This document shows, in pieces, positions 46,426-55,270 of a stretch of 64,000 bases of DNA. Source of the DNA: Oligoflexia bacterium (lineage in GTDB: Bacteria > Bdellovibrionota > UBA1018); NCBI GenBank assembly GCA_031292385.1, contig JARLHE010000024.1, forward strand, positions 1 to 64,000, written 5' to 3'. The translations under genes were made by a program, and so were the position numbers. Each line of letters opens with the position of its first letter. Position 1 is the stretch's first letter. The notes below the pieces were generated by a model, which did no database searches, was not told the DNA's origin, and saw only the letters and a program-made list of their open reading frames with translations.

Positions 46426-47780
46426 TAGATTTTCTCCGCGGGGGGTGCGCCGTTTCGGATGGGCGCGGCCGACTTGGTTCCGAAACGGTACCCGATGTTC
46501 AGGTAGGTGCTGAAAATTTTCACGTCTTGATCGACTGCTTCCTGAAAAGAAACTGTCCCATAGAGCGATTTGTTGAAATAAAAGGCGGTTCCAAAATCCC
46601 CGTAGATCGGGGTGAGGACGTTTCCGGAGGTGTATTTCTGGTAGGCGACGGTCGTGTTCAGGGTGAGCTCCCACTTGTCCGTATAGTATCCTCCGCCGAA
46701 CTTCGCCAGAACATCGTTACTGACGAACTCGTGCCTGAGCCCGCTTCCGAAATAGGCGGCGAATCTCCGGTCGCCGCCGAGCTGGTTGAGGTTGGCGGTG
46801 AGCTGGATCTCTCTTCGGATGGTTCCATCGGCTTGGCGCGTACCGTAGTCGGCAAGCAGATTGAGCGAATCCACCGGCGTGAGCCGGTATTGGCCGCGGA
46901 CGGACGCCTCGGTGTAGGCGCTGGGGCCGAGCTGTTCGAGGACGCCCTCTTGGCGATAGTACTCGATCGCATTGATGGTCGATAAACCGGTGTTGAGGGT
47001 GAATTTCGGGTTGAAGTCGTGGCTGTAGTTGAGATTGGCGTCCTGAATGTACGGGTTGGGTACGAAATCAAGGTAGCTGACCGTCATGAAGCGGTCTGCG
47101 GGATCCGGTTCGTAAACCAGGTTTTCAAACCAAAACCGTCGGTCGACATGGCCGAAATTGTCTTCCGTGACGAAGGAGTTCGTGAAGTAGAACGATTTAG
47201 TCCAGCTGGAAAACTTCGGCTGGTACAACAGATAGGCGCCGTAGTCCACGCAACCCGGATTGTACTGAACGTAATATTGGTCATCGCGTTTCGGGTTCAG
47301 TCCGCCAAAGGCCGAAACGCTCCAGTTCGGATTGAGACGATATCCGAGCTCGGCTCCGTCGGTGTAGATCGCGCCGGCGTTCGTAACCGGGAATCGCCCG
47401 AAATTGCCGTAAAAACCCACATTTTTTTCCGGAATCGAAAGCGAGAGCTGTCTTGCCTGCAGGGTGTTCGCCCCCGTGAGATCGAGCATGGGCTTGTTAA
47501 AGGCATCGAAGAACCCGTATTTGTCGCGCACATCGGCGATCGCTTCCCAGTCGTTCCGGAATTTCGATACGTCGAGAAAGAAGCGAAAAGACGCGGTCGC
47601 GAAATCGTTGGACGTGCCCATGAGCCCGCTCTCGGAAAAGCGCTCCTGCGAGAGATAGGCGCCGGTGATCAATCGTCCCTGGTATTCATAGGCCCAAGAG
47701 GACGAGGAAACGGCGGCAAGGGCGATGGCCCCTAATCCAGCTGTTCCAAAAGCAAAATTAAGCCACAAGTCCCGTCGCAT
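46425..47780 (-). CDS. outer-membrane beta-barrel, porin component of a porin-cytochrome complex
   Basis: 451 residues from ATG 47780 (the frame is open to 47900 but the signal peptide MRRDLWLNFAFGTAGLGAIALAAV...SSSWAYEYQ begins at 47780). The mature chain alternates hydrophobic and polar residues with many Tyr, Phe, Asn and Gly, ending in YLNIGYRFGTKS, typical of a ~20-strand barrel. It contains no CXXCH. The following cytochrome gene overlaps its stop by one base. This pairing resembles MtrB/PioB or OmbB systems, in which a barrel sheaths a multihaem cytochrome across the outer membrane. Divergent from the resB-ccsA operon needed for haem attachment. Confidence 0.82.
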   Translation of the reverse strand: MRRDLWLNFAFGTAGLGAIALAAVSSSSWAYEYQGRLITGAYLSQERFSESGLMGTSNDFATASFRFFLDVSKFRNDWEAIADVRDKYGFFDAFNKPMLDLTGANTLQARQLSLSIPEKNVGFYGNFGRFPVTNAGAIYTDGAELGYRLNPNWSVSAFGGLNPKRDDQYYVQYNPGCVDYGAYLLYQPKFSSWTKSFYFTNSFVTEDNFGHVDRRFWFENLVYEPDPADRFMTVSYLDFVPNPYIQDANLNYSHDFNPKFTLNTGLSTINAIEYYRQEGVLEQLGPSAYTEASVRGQYRLTPVDSLNLLADYGTRQADGTIRREIQLTANLNQLGGDRRFAAYFGSGLRHEFVSNDVLAKFGGGYYTDKWELTLNTTVAYQKYTSGNVLTPIYGDFGTAFYFNKSLYGTVSFQEAVDQDVKIFSTYLNIGYRFGTKSAAPIRNGAPPAEKI

Positions 47781-47855
47781 GTTGAAATTGAGTGGAGCCG
47801 GCAAAAATTCTCGGCGATGGGCACTGGGAGAGTCAATTATATTTCTTCGCTTAGG

Positions 47856-47883
47856 TTGAACTTTTTGCTTGAGCCGATATACT
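47856..47883 (+). promoter_or_regulatory. promoter of the resB-ccsA operon
   Basis: TTGAAC (47856-47861), 16-base spacer, TATACT (47878-47883). An AGGAG ribosome site at 47900-47904 leads to ATG 47912. On the other strand TTGACT followed ~18 bases later by GAGAAT is a weaker candidate for the barrel-cytochrome operon, so the two units share a short divergent control region. Confidence 0.6.
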
Positions 47884-47911
47884 CTCGGCTTCTGCGCCAA
47901 GGAGCCAATGC

Positions 47912-49750
47912 ATGAACTGGATTCGAGTCATTCAGAAGAATCGGGTTTTTCGATTTGCGTCCTCCGTGAGGCTGGCGGTGCCGTTGATGGCGACCCTCCT
48001 TCTGGCGGCCGCGACCGGCACTGTTTTGGAAAGCCGTTATAATTCGCAGGTAGCGGCGATTTATGTTTATCATAGCACCTGGTTTCTCCTGCTGTTGGCT
48101 CTGTTGTGGGTGAATATCTTTTCCGCGACCTTCGCGCGGATTCCGTTCAGGAAAAGCCATGTCGGGTTTGTCATCACGCATATCGGCCTGCTCACGCTGT
48201 TGATTGGCGGGATCGTGACGGCGACGGTGGGGGTCGACGGGCAGCTCCGGGTGGTGCAAGGTTCCTCGGATAACGAGGTTTTCCTGCAAAACCTGGTGGT
48301 GAGAGTCGAGGATGAGCGGGGCTCGTTGTCGCACGCTTTGTTTCCTCGCACGCTCAAGCCCATGGGCGGCGAAGAGCTGGATGCCATCAACGATGCGGTT
48401 GGCTCGGGTTTTTTGATCGATCGTTACGAACCTTTCGTGGCCGAGGAGCGGGGCTTTGTCGCCGGAGGCGACGATGCGGGCCGATTGGCGCTTCAGTTTT
48501 CGATGAAGAGCCGGTTTTTCGATGTGACCGATTGGCTGGATTCCCGCGATCACGCTTCCATGCAGATGGGGCCAGCGACTCTGCGGCTCGTGTTCGACTC
48601 GGCTTCGTCCGAGAAAAAGTCGAAGCCGCGCCGGCCGTCATCCCAGGGGTCGGCAACCCGGGCGAGGTCCGGCGCCATTTTGCGGGTCAAGGAGTTCAAG
48701 AGCGGAAAGGTATTGGCTGAGATTCCGGTTTCCGAGCTCGAGAAAGAGCCCCAGAAAGTCGGGCTATTCGAGGTGAAGCTTGCCCGTCGCTACGAGGCCG
48801 CCGTCGTGGCCGGCGGGGGTGCCGGCAAGCTGGATGAGCAGGGGATTCCGGGTAAGAATCCGGCTCTTGATCTACGGATCAGTCATCAAGGCCAAGAAAT
48901 TCGCGAGGTCATTTTTTCGCATTTTCCTGGATTTTCCCTTCAGCCGAAAGGCGTTTTCGGCATGCGTTTTGAGTATGTCGTGGGAGCAGGTGCCGCGTCT
49001 GAGGAAGGCTTGACGGGTCGCGATGCGGAGACCAGCGTGGAGGGTGGCGCCGCCGAGCGTCCGCGAGAGGGCAATGTCGTCGAGTTTCACGTGGACTCGA
49101 AGAGCGCGGTGACGCTTGAGCTCTTTAAAAACGGAAATCAGGTTTTGAAGCAGGCTGTTCAAGAGGGCGTCCCCGTTCAGACTCCATGGATGGGCATGCA
49201 AGTGACGCTCAGGTCGATCGTCCGGGGTGGGCAAGAGGTGGGGCTAGTCCGCCCGATTGAGCTTCCGGTTCGGGCGCAAATGCCGCCAAGCGCCCTGCGC
49301 GTTCATGTTCCGGGGCAATCTGGCCAGCAAGATGACGGAGTTTGGATCGTCGAAGGAGAGCGGCGTTCGCTCACCACGCAATCCGGAACCCGCTTCGTCT
49401 ATTTCGGGCCCGACTCGATTCATCTTCCCTTTCGGGTCGCGCTCAAGGAATTCAGCAAAGTCGATTATCCGGGAACCGATACGGCGATGAGCTATCAAAG
49501 CCGGGTTCAGGTCGACGGAGCCGATCGCGATATCGTCATCTCCATGAATGAGCCCTTCAAGCGGGCGGGTTTCACATTGTATCAATCGAGCTATGTCCTG
49601 GAGCCGGGGCAGCCGCCGATGTCCATCTTTTCCGTGAATCGGGATCCGGGGAGATTCATTAAATACGCGGGCTCGCTCATTCTGGTGATCGGCATCGCGT
49701 TGTTCACGCTCATGAGGAGCAGTTGGTATCTGAAGCGAGGTGTTGCATGA
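47912..49750 (+). CDS. resB: cytochrome c biogenesis protein ResB (system II)
   Basis: 612 residues. The N-terminal ResB pattern is clear: SVRLAVPLMATLLLAAATGTVLESRYN, VYHSTWFLLLLALLWVNIFSATF, and FVITHIGLLTLLIGGIVTATVG give three membrane helices. A large periplasmic domain (~115-580) follows, then a last helix (YAGSLILVIGIALFTLM). ResB/CcsB works with CcsA to carry haem across the membrane and attach it to CXXCH. The next gene overlaps by four bases (ATGA). Two or three stretches in the periplasmic domain are Lys/Arg/Gly-rich and probably disordered. Confidence 0.9.
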   Translation: MNWIRVIQKNRVFRFASSVRLAVPLMATLLLAAATGTVLESRYNSQVAAIYVYHSTWFLLLLALLWVNIFSATFARIPFRKSHVGFVITHIGLLTLLIGGIVTATVGVDGQLRVVQGSSDNEVFLQNLVVRVEDERGSLSHALFPRTLKPMGGEELDAINDAVGSGFLIDRYEPFVAEERGFVAGGDDAGRLALQFSMKSRFFDVTDWLDSRDHASMQMGPATLRLVFDSASSEKKSKPRRPSSQGSATRARSGAILRVKEFKSGKVLAEIPVSELEKEPQKVGLFEVKLARRYEAAVVAGGGAGKLDEQGIPGKNPALDLRISHQGQEIREVIFSHFPGFSLQPKGVFGMRFEYVVGAGAASEEGLTGRDAETSVEGGAAERPREGNVVEFHVDSKSAVTLELFKNGNQVLKQAVQEGVPVQTPWMGMQVTLRSIVRGGQEVGLVRPIELPVRAQMPPSALRVHVPGQSGQQDDGVWIVEGERRSLTTQSGTRFVYFGPDSIHLPFRVALKEFSKVDYPGTDTAMSYQSRVQVDGADRDIVISMNEPFKRAGFTLYQSSYVLEPGQPPMSIFSVNRDPGRFIKYAGSLILVIGIALFTLMRSSWYLKRGVA

Positions 49751-51420
49751 GGCTATTTTGCATTCTGGGATGTATGCTGGCGATCAGCAGCTGGGGCGGG
49801 CGCAGGGCTCTTGCGGAAGACTCTTTTATCCCGGCCGATCAGGCTCAGTCTCGTTTCGTCGATCTTGCCCGCCGGATTGATACGGGGGCGATCGCCGCGC
49901 TTCCGGTGCAAAACAACGGGAGAATCAAGCCGCTCGATTCGTTGGCGCGCGAGGCGATCGTTTTCATGACCGGCAAATACGGGATGTGGGGGCTTTCGCC
50001 GCTTCAGATTTATTTGGGGCTGATGCTGGACGAGTCGAGCTCGTCGGTGCCGCTGATCGAGGTGCGGGATCCGGAATTGCGGCGCGATTTGGGGCTGGCG
50101 GCAGGAAGGCGGTTTTTTTCCGCCGTCGAGCTGCAAACCACTGATCTCGAGAATCAGGCTGCGCCTCTTTCGAAAAAGGAGGAGTCGAACAGTAAGTCTC
50201 TGAGTTCGAAAGAAAGCAAGATCCTCGAAACCTATCGCGAGCTGATGCTTTCCCGGGCGGTGGCGGCGGGCAATCATTTTTTCACGGCCCTGGATTTCAG
50301 CTCCCGCACCGATATGCAGCATGGCGCCGAGACTGGGACGATTCAGCAGGCCGCCGAGCGCTATCTGCGAGCCTTGTCGGCGGCCGATCGCGAACAGGCG
50401 CGGATGTCGGCTCGCGAGCTGATCGAGCTGGTCAACGCTTATCCGCTGCCGGATATCCTGAAGCCTTATCGAGATACGGTGAAGATCGAGGTTTTTTATA
50501 ACCAAGCGAGACTCTTTCTGATCGCGGCAATCGCCTATCTCCTGATCGCGATCCTGATTTTGATTCCACAGACACGCGCTTACCTTGGAAGGAACGGGGT
50601 TCTGGGTCTTCTCGCGATTCCGGTGAGCATACACGCTCTGGGGTTCGGGCTTAGGGTTTATATCAGCCGATTCGCGCCGGTCACCAATATGTACGGAACG
50701 ATGCTATGGGTGTCGTTCGGCGTCGCGCTTTTCAGCGCCGTTCTTTACTTTTTCTACCGGCAAGCCATTGTGGTGGGCCTTCTTCTGGTCGCCTCGGCTT
50801 CGGTGCTTTTGTTGACGCATAATCTGCCTCTTATTTTGAGCCCGGATATGGATCCGATCGTGGCGGTTCTTCGAAGCAACTTCTGGTTGACGACCCATGT
50901 GCTGACGATCACGATTTCGTACGCTGCCTTCACGGTGGCCATGGTCTTGGGAAATACGGGGTTAGTGGCGAACCTGATCGGCGTGAGAGACGCTGGGTTT
51001 TACAAGCGTTACGCTCATTTCACTTATCGAATGATCCAGCTCGGGGTGTTTTTGATTTCGGCAGGCATCATTCTGGGCGGGATTTGGGCCGACTATTCTT
51101 GGGGTCGGTTCTGGGGTTGGGATCCCAAAGAGACCTGGGCTTTGATCGCCGATCTTGGGTTTTTGATGATTCTTCACGCAAGGTACGTCGGCTGGCTCCG
51201 GGATTTCGGGTTGCTCGCCTCGTCGGCTGCCGCGTACTTGTTGGTCATTATGGCGTGGTACGGGGTGAATTTCGTGCTCGCCGCGGGTCTTCACTCCTAC
51301 GGCTTCTCGAGCGGAGGCGCGACGTTCGTGGCGATCTTCGTTTCAACTCAGGTTGCGCTATTGGCGGCGTCGTTGCTTATTCGCCGTTACACGGCGAAAA
51401 TAAGCGCTGTCACGATGTGA
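49747..51420 (+). CDS. ccsA: cytochrome c biogenesis protein CcsA/ResC (system II haem lyase)
   Basis: 557 residues from ATG 49747, overlapping resB by four bases. A signal-like start and a ~240-residue periplasmic domain precede the membrane part. In the C-terminal half: YADYSWG-type WWD motif reading WADYSWGRFWGWDPKETW (haem binding), His in WLTTHVLTITISY and His in GLHSYGFSSGG as external haem ligands. The long N-terminal periplasmic region resembles the extended CcsA of some epsilon/delta groups and Bacteroidetes. With ResB it supplies the many haems needed by the flanking cytochromes. Its 3' end overlaps the convergent cytochrome b gene by 34 bases. Confidence 0.92.
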   Translation: MRLFCILGCMLAISSWGGRRALAEDSFIPADQAQSRFVDLARRIDTGAIAALPVQNNGRIKPLDSLAREAIVFMTGKYGMWGLSPLQIYLGLMLDESSSSVPLIEVRDPELRRDLGLAAGRRFFSAVELQTTDLENQAAPLSKKEESNSKSLSSKESKILETYRELMLSRAVAAGNHFFTALDFSSRTDMQHGAETGTIQQAAERYLRALSAADREQARMSARELIELVNAYPLPDILKPYRDTVKIEVFYNQARLFLIAAIAYLLIAILILIPQTRAYLGRNGVLGLLAIPVSIHALGFGLRVYISRFAPVTNMYGTMLWVSFGVALFSAVLYFFYRQAIVVGLLLVASASVLLLTHNLPLILSPDMDPIVAVLRSNFWLTTHVLTITISYAAFTVAMVLGNTGLVANLIGVRDAGFYKRYAHFTYRMIQLGVFLISAGIILGGIWADYSWGRFWGWDPKETWALIADLGFLMILHARYVGWLRDFGLLASSAAAYLLVIMAWYGVNFVLAAGLHSYGFSSGGATFVAIFVSTQVALLAASLLIRRYTAKISAVTM

Positions 51421-52244
51421 ATGGCGGCGACTATATACATCAGAAACGCGAACGGGATGTGAAACGAGTGCCAGTATCCCAGGTACTGTTTGAAGGTCTC
51501 GAAGAAAAGCGCCCGCCGCTTCGTGATCGCGTATTGTCGAAGAACATTTCTCGTGCCGCGCGGCATTCCTGAGGCCAGTGAAGGCGAACTGAAGGCAAGT
51601 CTCAGGTCACCGAGGAGCGAGACGCTCATCAGGGTCACGAATCCGGGTGGAGTCATTTTGGGTTGCGCAAGAACCCGGCCTCCCGCAAAACGAAGCGCGG
51701 CGATTTTAACTTTTTCCCATGCTTCCGCGGCGATGCTTGGGGCTTGCTTTTGGAGCTCGCGAAGCGATTTTTCGTAGAGCTCGGCTTCTTTGTCGAGCTC
51801 CGAGCGCTTTTTTGCCACCTGCACGTAAAAATATCGGCCGATGACCCCGCTTGCGGCGACGATCATCATGCTCCAGAAGCTGATAGCTACAAGCCCGTGA
51901 ACGCGAAATCCGGTATGAAAGACGATTAGCGTCGGCCCGAGCAATCCGCAAAAGATATGAAAATTAAGCGAGCCCGAGAGGCTGCCCATTTTCTTCAGGA
52001 AGGGAAGCCGTTTACGAAGCACGTACAGGTTGGTGAGGAGCATGACCCCGATGCCGGACCAGCCCAGAAAAAGGCTGATCGGGCGTCCCGCCTCGGGTGA
52101 AAGGTTCAGGCTTTTAAAGTCCGGAACGTTCGCTTTAAGATAGCCGAGCAAGCCGTCCATGGGGCGGCTGTTGAGCATGAGAAACTCATACGTCAAGACG
52201 AGGCAGAGAAATAGCCAGAGGTAAGTATATTTTCGAAGGCTCAT
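51387..52244 (-). CDS. inner-membrane di-haem cytochrome b
   Basis: 285 residues from ATG 52244 (an upstream in-frame start at 52280 is less likely). Five or six membrane helices with a long charged cytoplasmic-looking loop (residues ~145-190). His96 and His110 lie 14 apart in one helix and His262 and His276 lie 14 apart in another; this double spacing is the hallmark of two stacked b haems crossing a membrane, as in cytochrome bc1 or b561-type proteins. His116 and His259 are extra. It probably moves electrons across the inner membrane. The upstream gene encodes an Fe-S/FAD oxidoreductase, suggesting an electron path between NAD(P)H or ferredoxin and the periplasm. Confidence 0.75.
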   Translation of the reverse strand: MSLRKYTYLWLFLCLVLTYEFLMLNSRPMDGLLGYLKANVPDFKSLNLSPEAGRPISLFLGWSGIGVMLLTNLYVLRKRLPFLKKMGSLSGSLNFHIFCGLLGPTLIVFHTGFRVHGLVAISFWSMMIVAASGVIGRYFYVQVAKKRSELDKEAELYEKSLRELQKQAPSIAAEAWEKVKIAALRFAGGRVLAQPKMTPPGFVTLMSVSLLGDLRLAFSSPSLASGMPRGTRNVLRQYAITKRRALFFETFKQYLGYWHSFHIPFAFLMYIVAAIHIVTALIFAV

Positions 52245-52307
52245 CTGAGTGATTGAAAAATACGCCGGGCACGCCGTCAATTGAAATTCGCAAACCGCGC
52301 CCTTTGA

Positions 52308-53660
52308 TTAGCCTGTTTTGCTTTTCAGCGCTTCCCCGAATTTCTTGTCGATCTGGATGCCTAAGGACATGAGCATTTTCGACGGAAGCTCCGCGCCGGC
52401 GAAGATGAATAAGAAATCGTTGTCGAGCGTCTTATCCTGTCCTTCATTCCGGATGAGCAGGCGATCCGGATGGATCTCCTGGACGTTCGAGTTGAACCAG
52501 ATTTGAACTTGCCGCCGGGTCGCCATCTCAGTGATGATTTTTTTGTTCTCATCGTTGCAGCGGTCAAACTGCGGGCCGCGTACCAGGAGCGTGACCTGGT
52601 TGCGCCATTTTGAATCGCCGAGCATTTGGGCGGCCTCGACGCCGGCGTTTCCGCCTCCGACCACGACGATGTTCCGCTGTTGATACTGTTCAGGATCAAT
52701 CAGATTGTAGGTGACTTTCGGCAGGTCTTCGTTCGGCAAGCCGAGCTTCCTGGGCGAGCCCCGAACGCCCAGGGCCAAGATGACTTTGCGAGCGGTGACC
52801 TCGCCCCGGCTGGTCTTGATCTTGAACAGATTTCCGACCTGCTCCAGATTATCGAAGCGAACTTTTTCTTCGACTCGCAGGCCGGTTTTCCGTCGGACGT
52901 TATCCCAGGCGTCGAGCAGCTCTTCTTTGGAGACTTTATTGTCTTTGAATTTCATTTGACCGACGATCGGCAGGATCGTGGGAGCCGTCATGACGATTTT
53001 TTGCCTCGGAAAGTTGTAGACGGTTCCGCCGAGCGAATTTTGTTCCAGGCAAAGATAGTTTTTCCGCTGCGAGATCGCCTCGAGCGAGGCGGAGAGGCCG
53101 GCCGGTCCGCCGCCGATAATCACGAGGTCGTATTCGGCTTTTACGTTCGTCAAATTTTTGACCGCATGATTTGCGGCAAGCGCTCCTTGTTTCACCGCGT
53201 TTCGAATCAGGCCCATGCCGCCGAGCTCGCCGGCGATATAGAGGCCGGGGACATTGGTTTCATAATTCGTGTTGATTCGCGGGATGTCCATTCCGCGCGT
53301 CTTGGTGCCGAAAACGAGCGTGATGGCGTGCGTCGGGCAAGCCAGCTCGCATTCGCCGTGACCCACGCACTTGCTCGGAGAGACCAGGACGGCCTGATGG
53401 CCGATCAGTTTGAGAATGTCGCCTTCGGGGCAAACCTTGGTGCAGGCTCCGCATCCGGCGCAAAGAGCAGGGTTCACTTCCGGATGAAGCGTCAGCGGCT
53501 CGTTCATCTGGGTGTCGATTGACTTTTTCAGCAGTTTTTCGGCCGTTTTGTGATGCTTTTTGCGGCCACGGACTCCCAGGCAAGCGACGGCCAGGAATAA
53601 GCCGATCCCGGCCCAATCCAAGTGGTTGCTTAAAAAACCGGTAAGAACATTGACGAGCAC
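52308..53660 (-). CDS. membrane-anchored ferredoxin/FAD pyridine-nucleotide oxidoreductase
   Basis: 450 residues. An N-terminal membrane helix (residues 14-31) is followed by a ferredoxin domain: first cluster C67, C70, C73, C77; second C98, His101, C104, C108, where His stands at one usual Cys position (CxGHGxC form, seen in other ferredoxins). From ~175 there is a thioredoxin-reductase-like FAD/NAD(P) fold: IIGGGPAGLSASLEA, then VVVGGGNAGVEAAQML. The redox CxxC of true thioredoxin reductase is missing. So electrons would pass between NAD(P)H, FAD, two Fe-S clusters and, given the neighbour 63 bases on, the di-haem cytochrome b. Direction of flow unknown. Confidence 0.83.
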   Translation of the reverse strand: MLVNVLTGFLSNHLDWAGIGLFLAVACLGVRGRKKHHKTAEKLLKKSIDTQMNEPLTLHPEVNPALCAGCGACTKVCPEGDILKLIGHQAVLVSPSKCVGHGECELACPTHAITLVFGTKTRGMDIPRINTNYETNVPGLYIAGELGGMGLIRNAVKQGALAANHAVKNLTNVKAEYDLVIIGGGPAGLSASLEAISQRKNYLCLEQNSLGGTVYNFPRQKIVMTAPTILPIVGQMKFKDNKVSKEELLDAWDNVRRKTGLRVEEKVRFDNLEQVGNLFKIKTSRGEVTARKVILALGVRGSPRKLGLPNEDLPKVTYNLIDPEQYQQRNIVVVGGGNAGVEAAQMLGDSKWRNQVTLLVRGPQFDRCNDENKKIITEMATRRQVQIWFNSNVQEIHPDRLLIRNEGQDKTLDNDFLFIFAGAELPSKMLMSLGIQIDKKFGEALKSKTG

Positions 53661-53706
53661 GATGCCCCCTCTGACTCATTCTTATCGGATTGAGGGAGGG
53701 GGAATT

Positions 53707-54882
53707 TTAGAGGTAAATGCTGCCGACGATAAAACCGTAGGTCTGAGCCGACGGATAGTTCGGGCTGAATTGTTGCTGGACCTCGAGTTGAATATAGAAA
53801 TGGGGGCGAGGATACCAGTAAATGCCGGGCCCGGTGCCGATCAGACGGTTGGTCATGATCCCATACATCGGATTGATGGTGGTCGGGTTGAAATTTCCGG
53901 CCACATCATAGACATAGGTTTGCTCCATCCAGTAGAGATGAAGCCCTTGGATCGGTTCGTAGCCCAAGCGCTCGAACGAGGCGAGGCCTCGCGTGGAGCT
54001 TCCGCTGCTGGGTTGGGTGAATTGCAGATCCGCCTCGCCCAGCAAGTAGAAGTGACGGGTGAAGCCGAGAAGCGCGTAAGGACCCGTGAGCTCGCGGGTG
54101 TTCGAATTTTCGGTTCCGTAAAAAACGCTGTAACCGACTTTCGAGCTGTCGCCGAGGGCCATCGCTCCGGTCGCCATCGCTCCTTTGTCGAATTGCAGGC
54201 TGGGATTGTCGATGCGGCCGAAATCGGCGGTGATCGATCCCGAAAACTTTTCGCCTTGATAGCTGTACTCAAGATTGTAAGTTTCCATGCCTTCGTCAAA
54301 CCCGATGCCCTGGCGGGTGGGAATGGTGTGATCCGGGAAGTAAACCCCGTAATCGGCGACGAACTTGCCGGCGCGGATCGTCGTGGTGTCGTTCAGGCGG
54401 TACATCAAGTACTGCCTGCGGCTCACGAGCGGGGAGGCGCCCGGAACTTGCACGCTGTTCAAAACGTCGGGGCTGATTCCGACCGCGAAATCCGCCGTCC
54501 ATTGTCGCTGGGAACCGAAAGTCACCGCAGCTTCGACATCGCCTTGCATGTACCAGAAGTAGCCATTGCTCATGGCTGAGTTGTTTTGCGCCGTTTGGAC
54601 CGCTTTGGCGAAAGCGCCGGTGTCGATCCAGTCCGGCTGTTTGAAGGCGCCGTAAAAAGGCTTGGCTTCGTTTTCGCCGCCCCAAGTGCTCAGCACGTCG
54701 GCCGAGGAGTTGCGGCCGTATTCGTTGAGCAGGCCTCCACCGTTCGGGCTGATATGGCATGACGTGCAGTTCACGTAGCCTGCGCGGATCATTTCGGGAA
54801 ACGCCAATGCGTCGGAAGCGTGAAATGCCAAGACCGATTGAGCGAGAACTGCCAGCGCAAAAATGAGAGAAGGCTTTTTCAT
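53707..54882 (-). CDS. fused monohaem cytochrome-outer membrane barrel protein 1
   Basis: 391 residues from ATG 54882. A signal peptide (to ~Ala27) is followed by one haem motif, CTSCH (39-43), in the context GYVNCTSCHISPNGGGLLNEYGR, then ~330 residues of alternating beta-strand character with aromatic girdles and ending in GSIYL. The design, a single N-terminal haem before a porin, recalls the Fe(II)-oxidising Cyc2 class, although I see no direct sequence match to Cyc2. Closely related to the protein at 55271-56416 (shared GGG..YGR, STW, ALGDSSKVGYS, GFTRHFYLL). Overlaps the upstream monohaem lipoprotein by four bases. Confidence 0.78.
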   Translation of the reverse strand: MKKPSLIFALAVLAQSVLAFHASDALAFPEMIRAGYVNCTSCHISPNGGGLLNEYGRNSSADVLSTWGGENEAKPFYGAFKQPDWIDTGAFAKAVQTAQNNSAMSNGYFWYMQGDVEAAVTFGSQRQWTADFAVGISPDVLNSVQVPGASPLVSRRQYLMYRLNDTTTIRAGKFVADYGVYFPDHTIPTRQGIGFDEGMETYNLEYSYQGEKFSGSITADFGRIDNPSLQFDKGAMATGAMALGDSSKVGYSVFYGTENSNTRELTGPYALLGFTRHFYLLGEADLQFTQPSSGSSTRGLASFERLGYEPIQGLHLYWMEQTYVYDVAGNFNPTTINPMYGIMTNRLIGTGPGIYWYPRPHFYIQLEVQQQFSPNYPSAQTYGFIVGSIYL

Positions 54883-55211
54883 AACGGCGTCCCGTCTTGA
54901 ATCCAAACCGAAAGCACTTTTTCCTCATAAGGGGTCAAAGGGGAATCGGCGGGCATGCTTTTGCGGACTAAGGCGCGTTCTTGGACCTGATTGATATTGG
55001 CGACGACGGAAGCATAGGTCGAGCTGTCGAAATTAGCGCCCCCGAGGGAATGGCAAATGGAGCAACGCGGTTGGAAAACTTCGGCCGAAACCCGGCTCCA
55101 ATTCACCGAGCCGTTGGCAACCGTGTTGGGGTCGGGCGGGCTTTTCTCGTTATAAAACGCGCAGCCCTGCAAAATCGCGAGGCTTAATAAAATCGGCGTG
55201 AGTCGGAGCAT
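54879..55211 (-). CDS. monohaem c-type cytochrome lipoprotein
   Basis: 110 residues. Lipobox LQGC gives lipidated Cys17. One haem motif, CSICH (50-54), follows EVFQPRC, and Met in KSMPADSPLT is the likely distal ligand, as in small class I-like cytochromes of this type (EEKVLSVWIQDGTP end). It would be tethered to a membrane in the periplasm and could shuttle electrons between the fused cytochrome-porins and inner-membrane carriers. Its stop overlaps the start of fused cytochrome-porin 1 (ATGA), and it follows fused cytochrome-porin 2 by 59 bases. A similar lipoprotein is encoded at 57276-57689. Confidence 0.88.
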   Translation of the reverse strand: MLRLTPILLSLAILQGCAFYNEKSPPDPNTVANGSVNWSRVSAEVFQPRCSICHSLGGANFDSSTYASVVANINQVQERALVRKSMPADSPLTPYEEKVLSVWIQDGTPL

Positions 55212-55270
55212 AAAAATTTTTTAGCAGCCGGCTTGGCGAAACGCAAAAAATTCTCTCGGCTCGAAACCGA

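Noticed and set aside
52318..54579. Several long plus-strand frames opposite the ferredoxin/FAD and cytochrome-porin genes
   Set aside because: All are antisense to genes with clear cofactor motifs, signal peptides and coupled starts.
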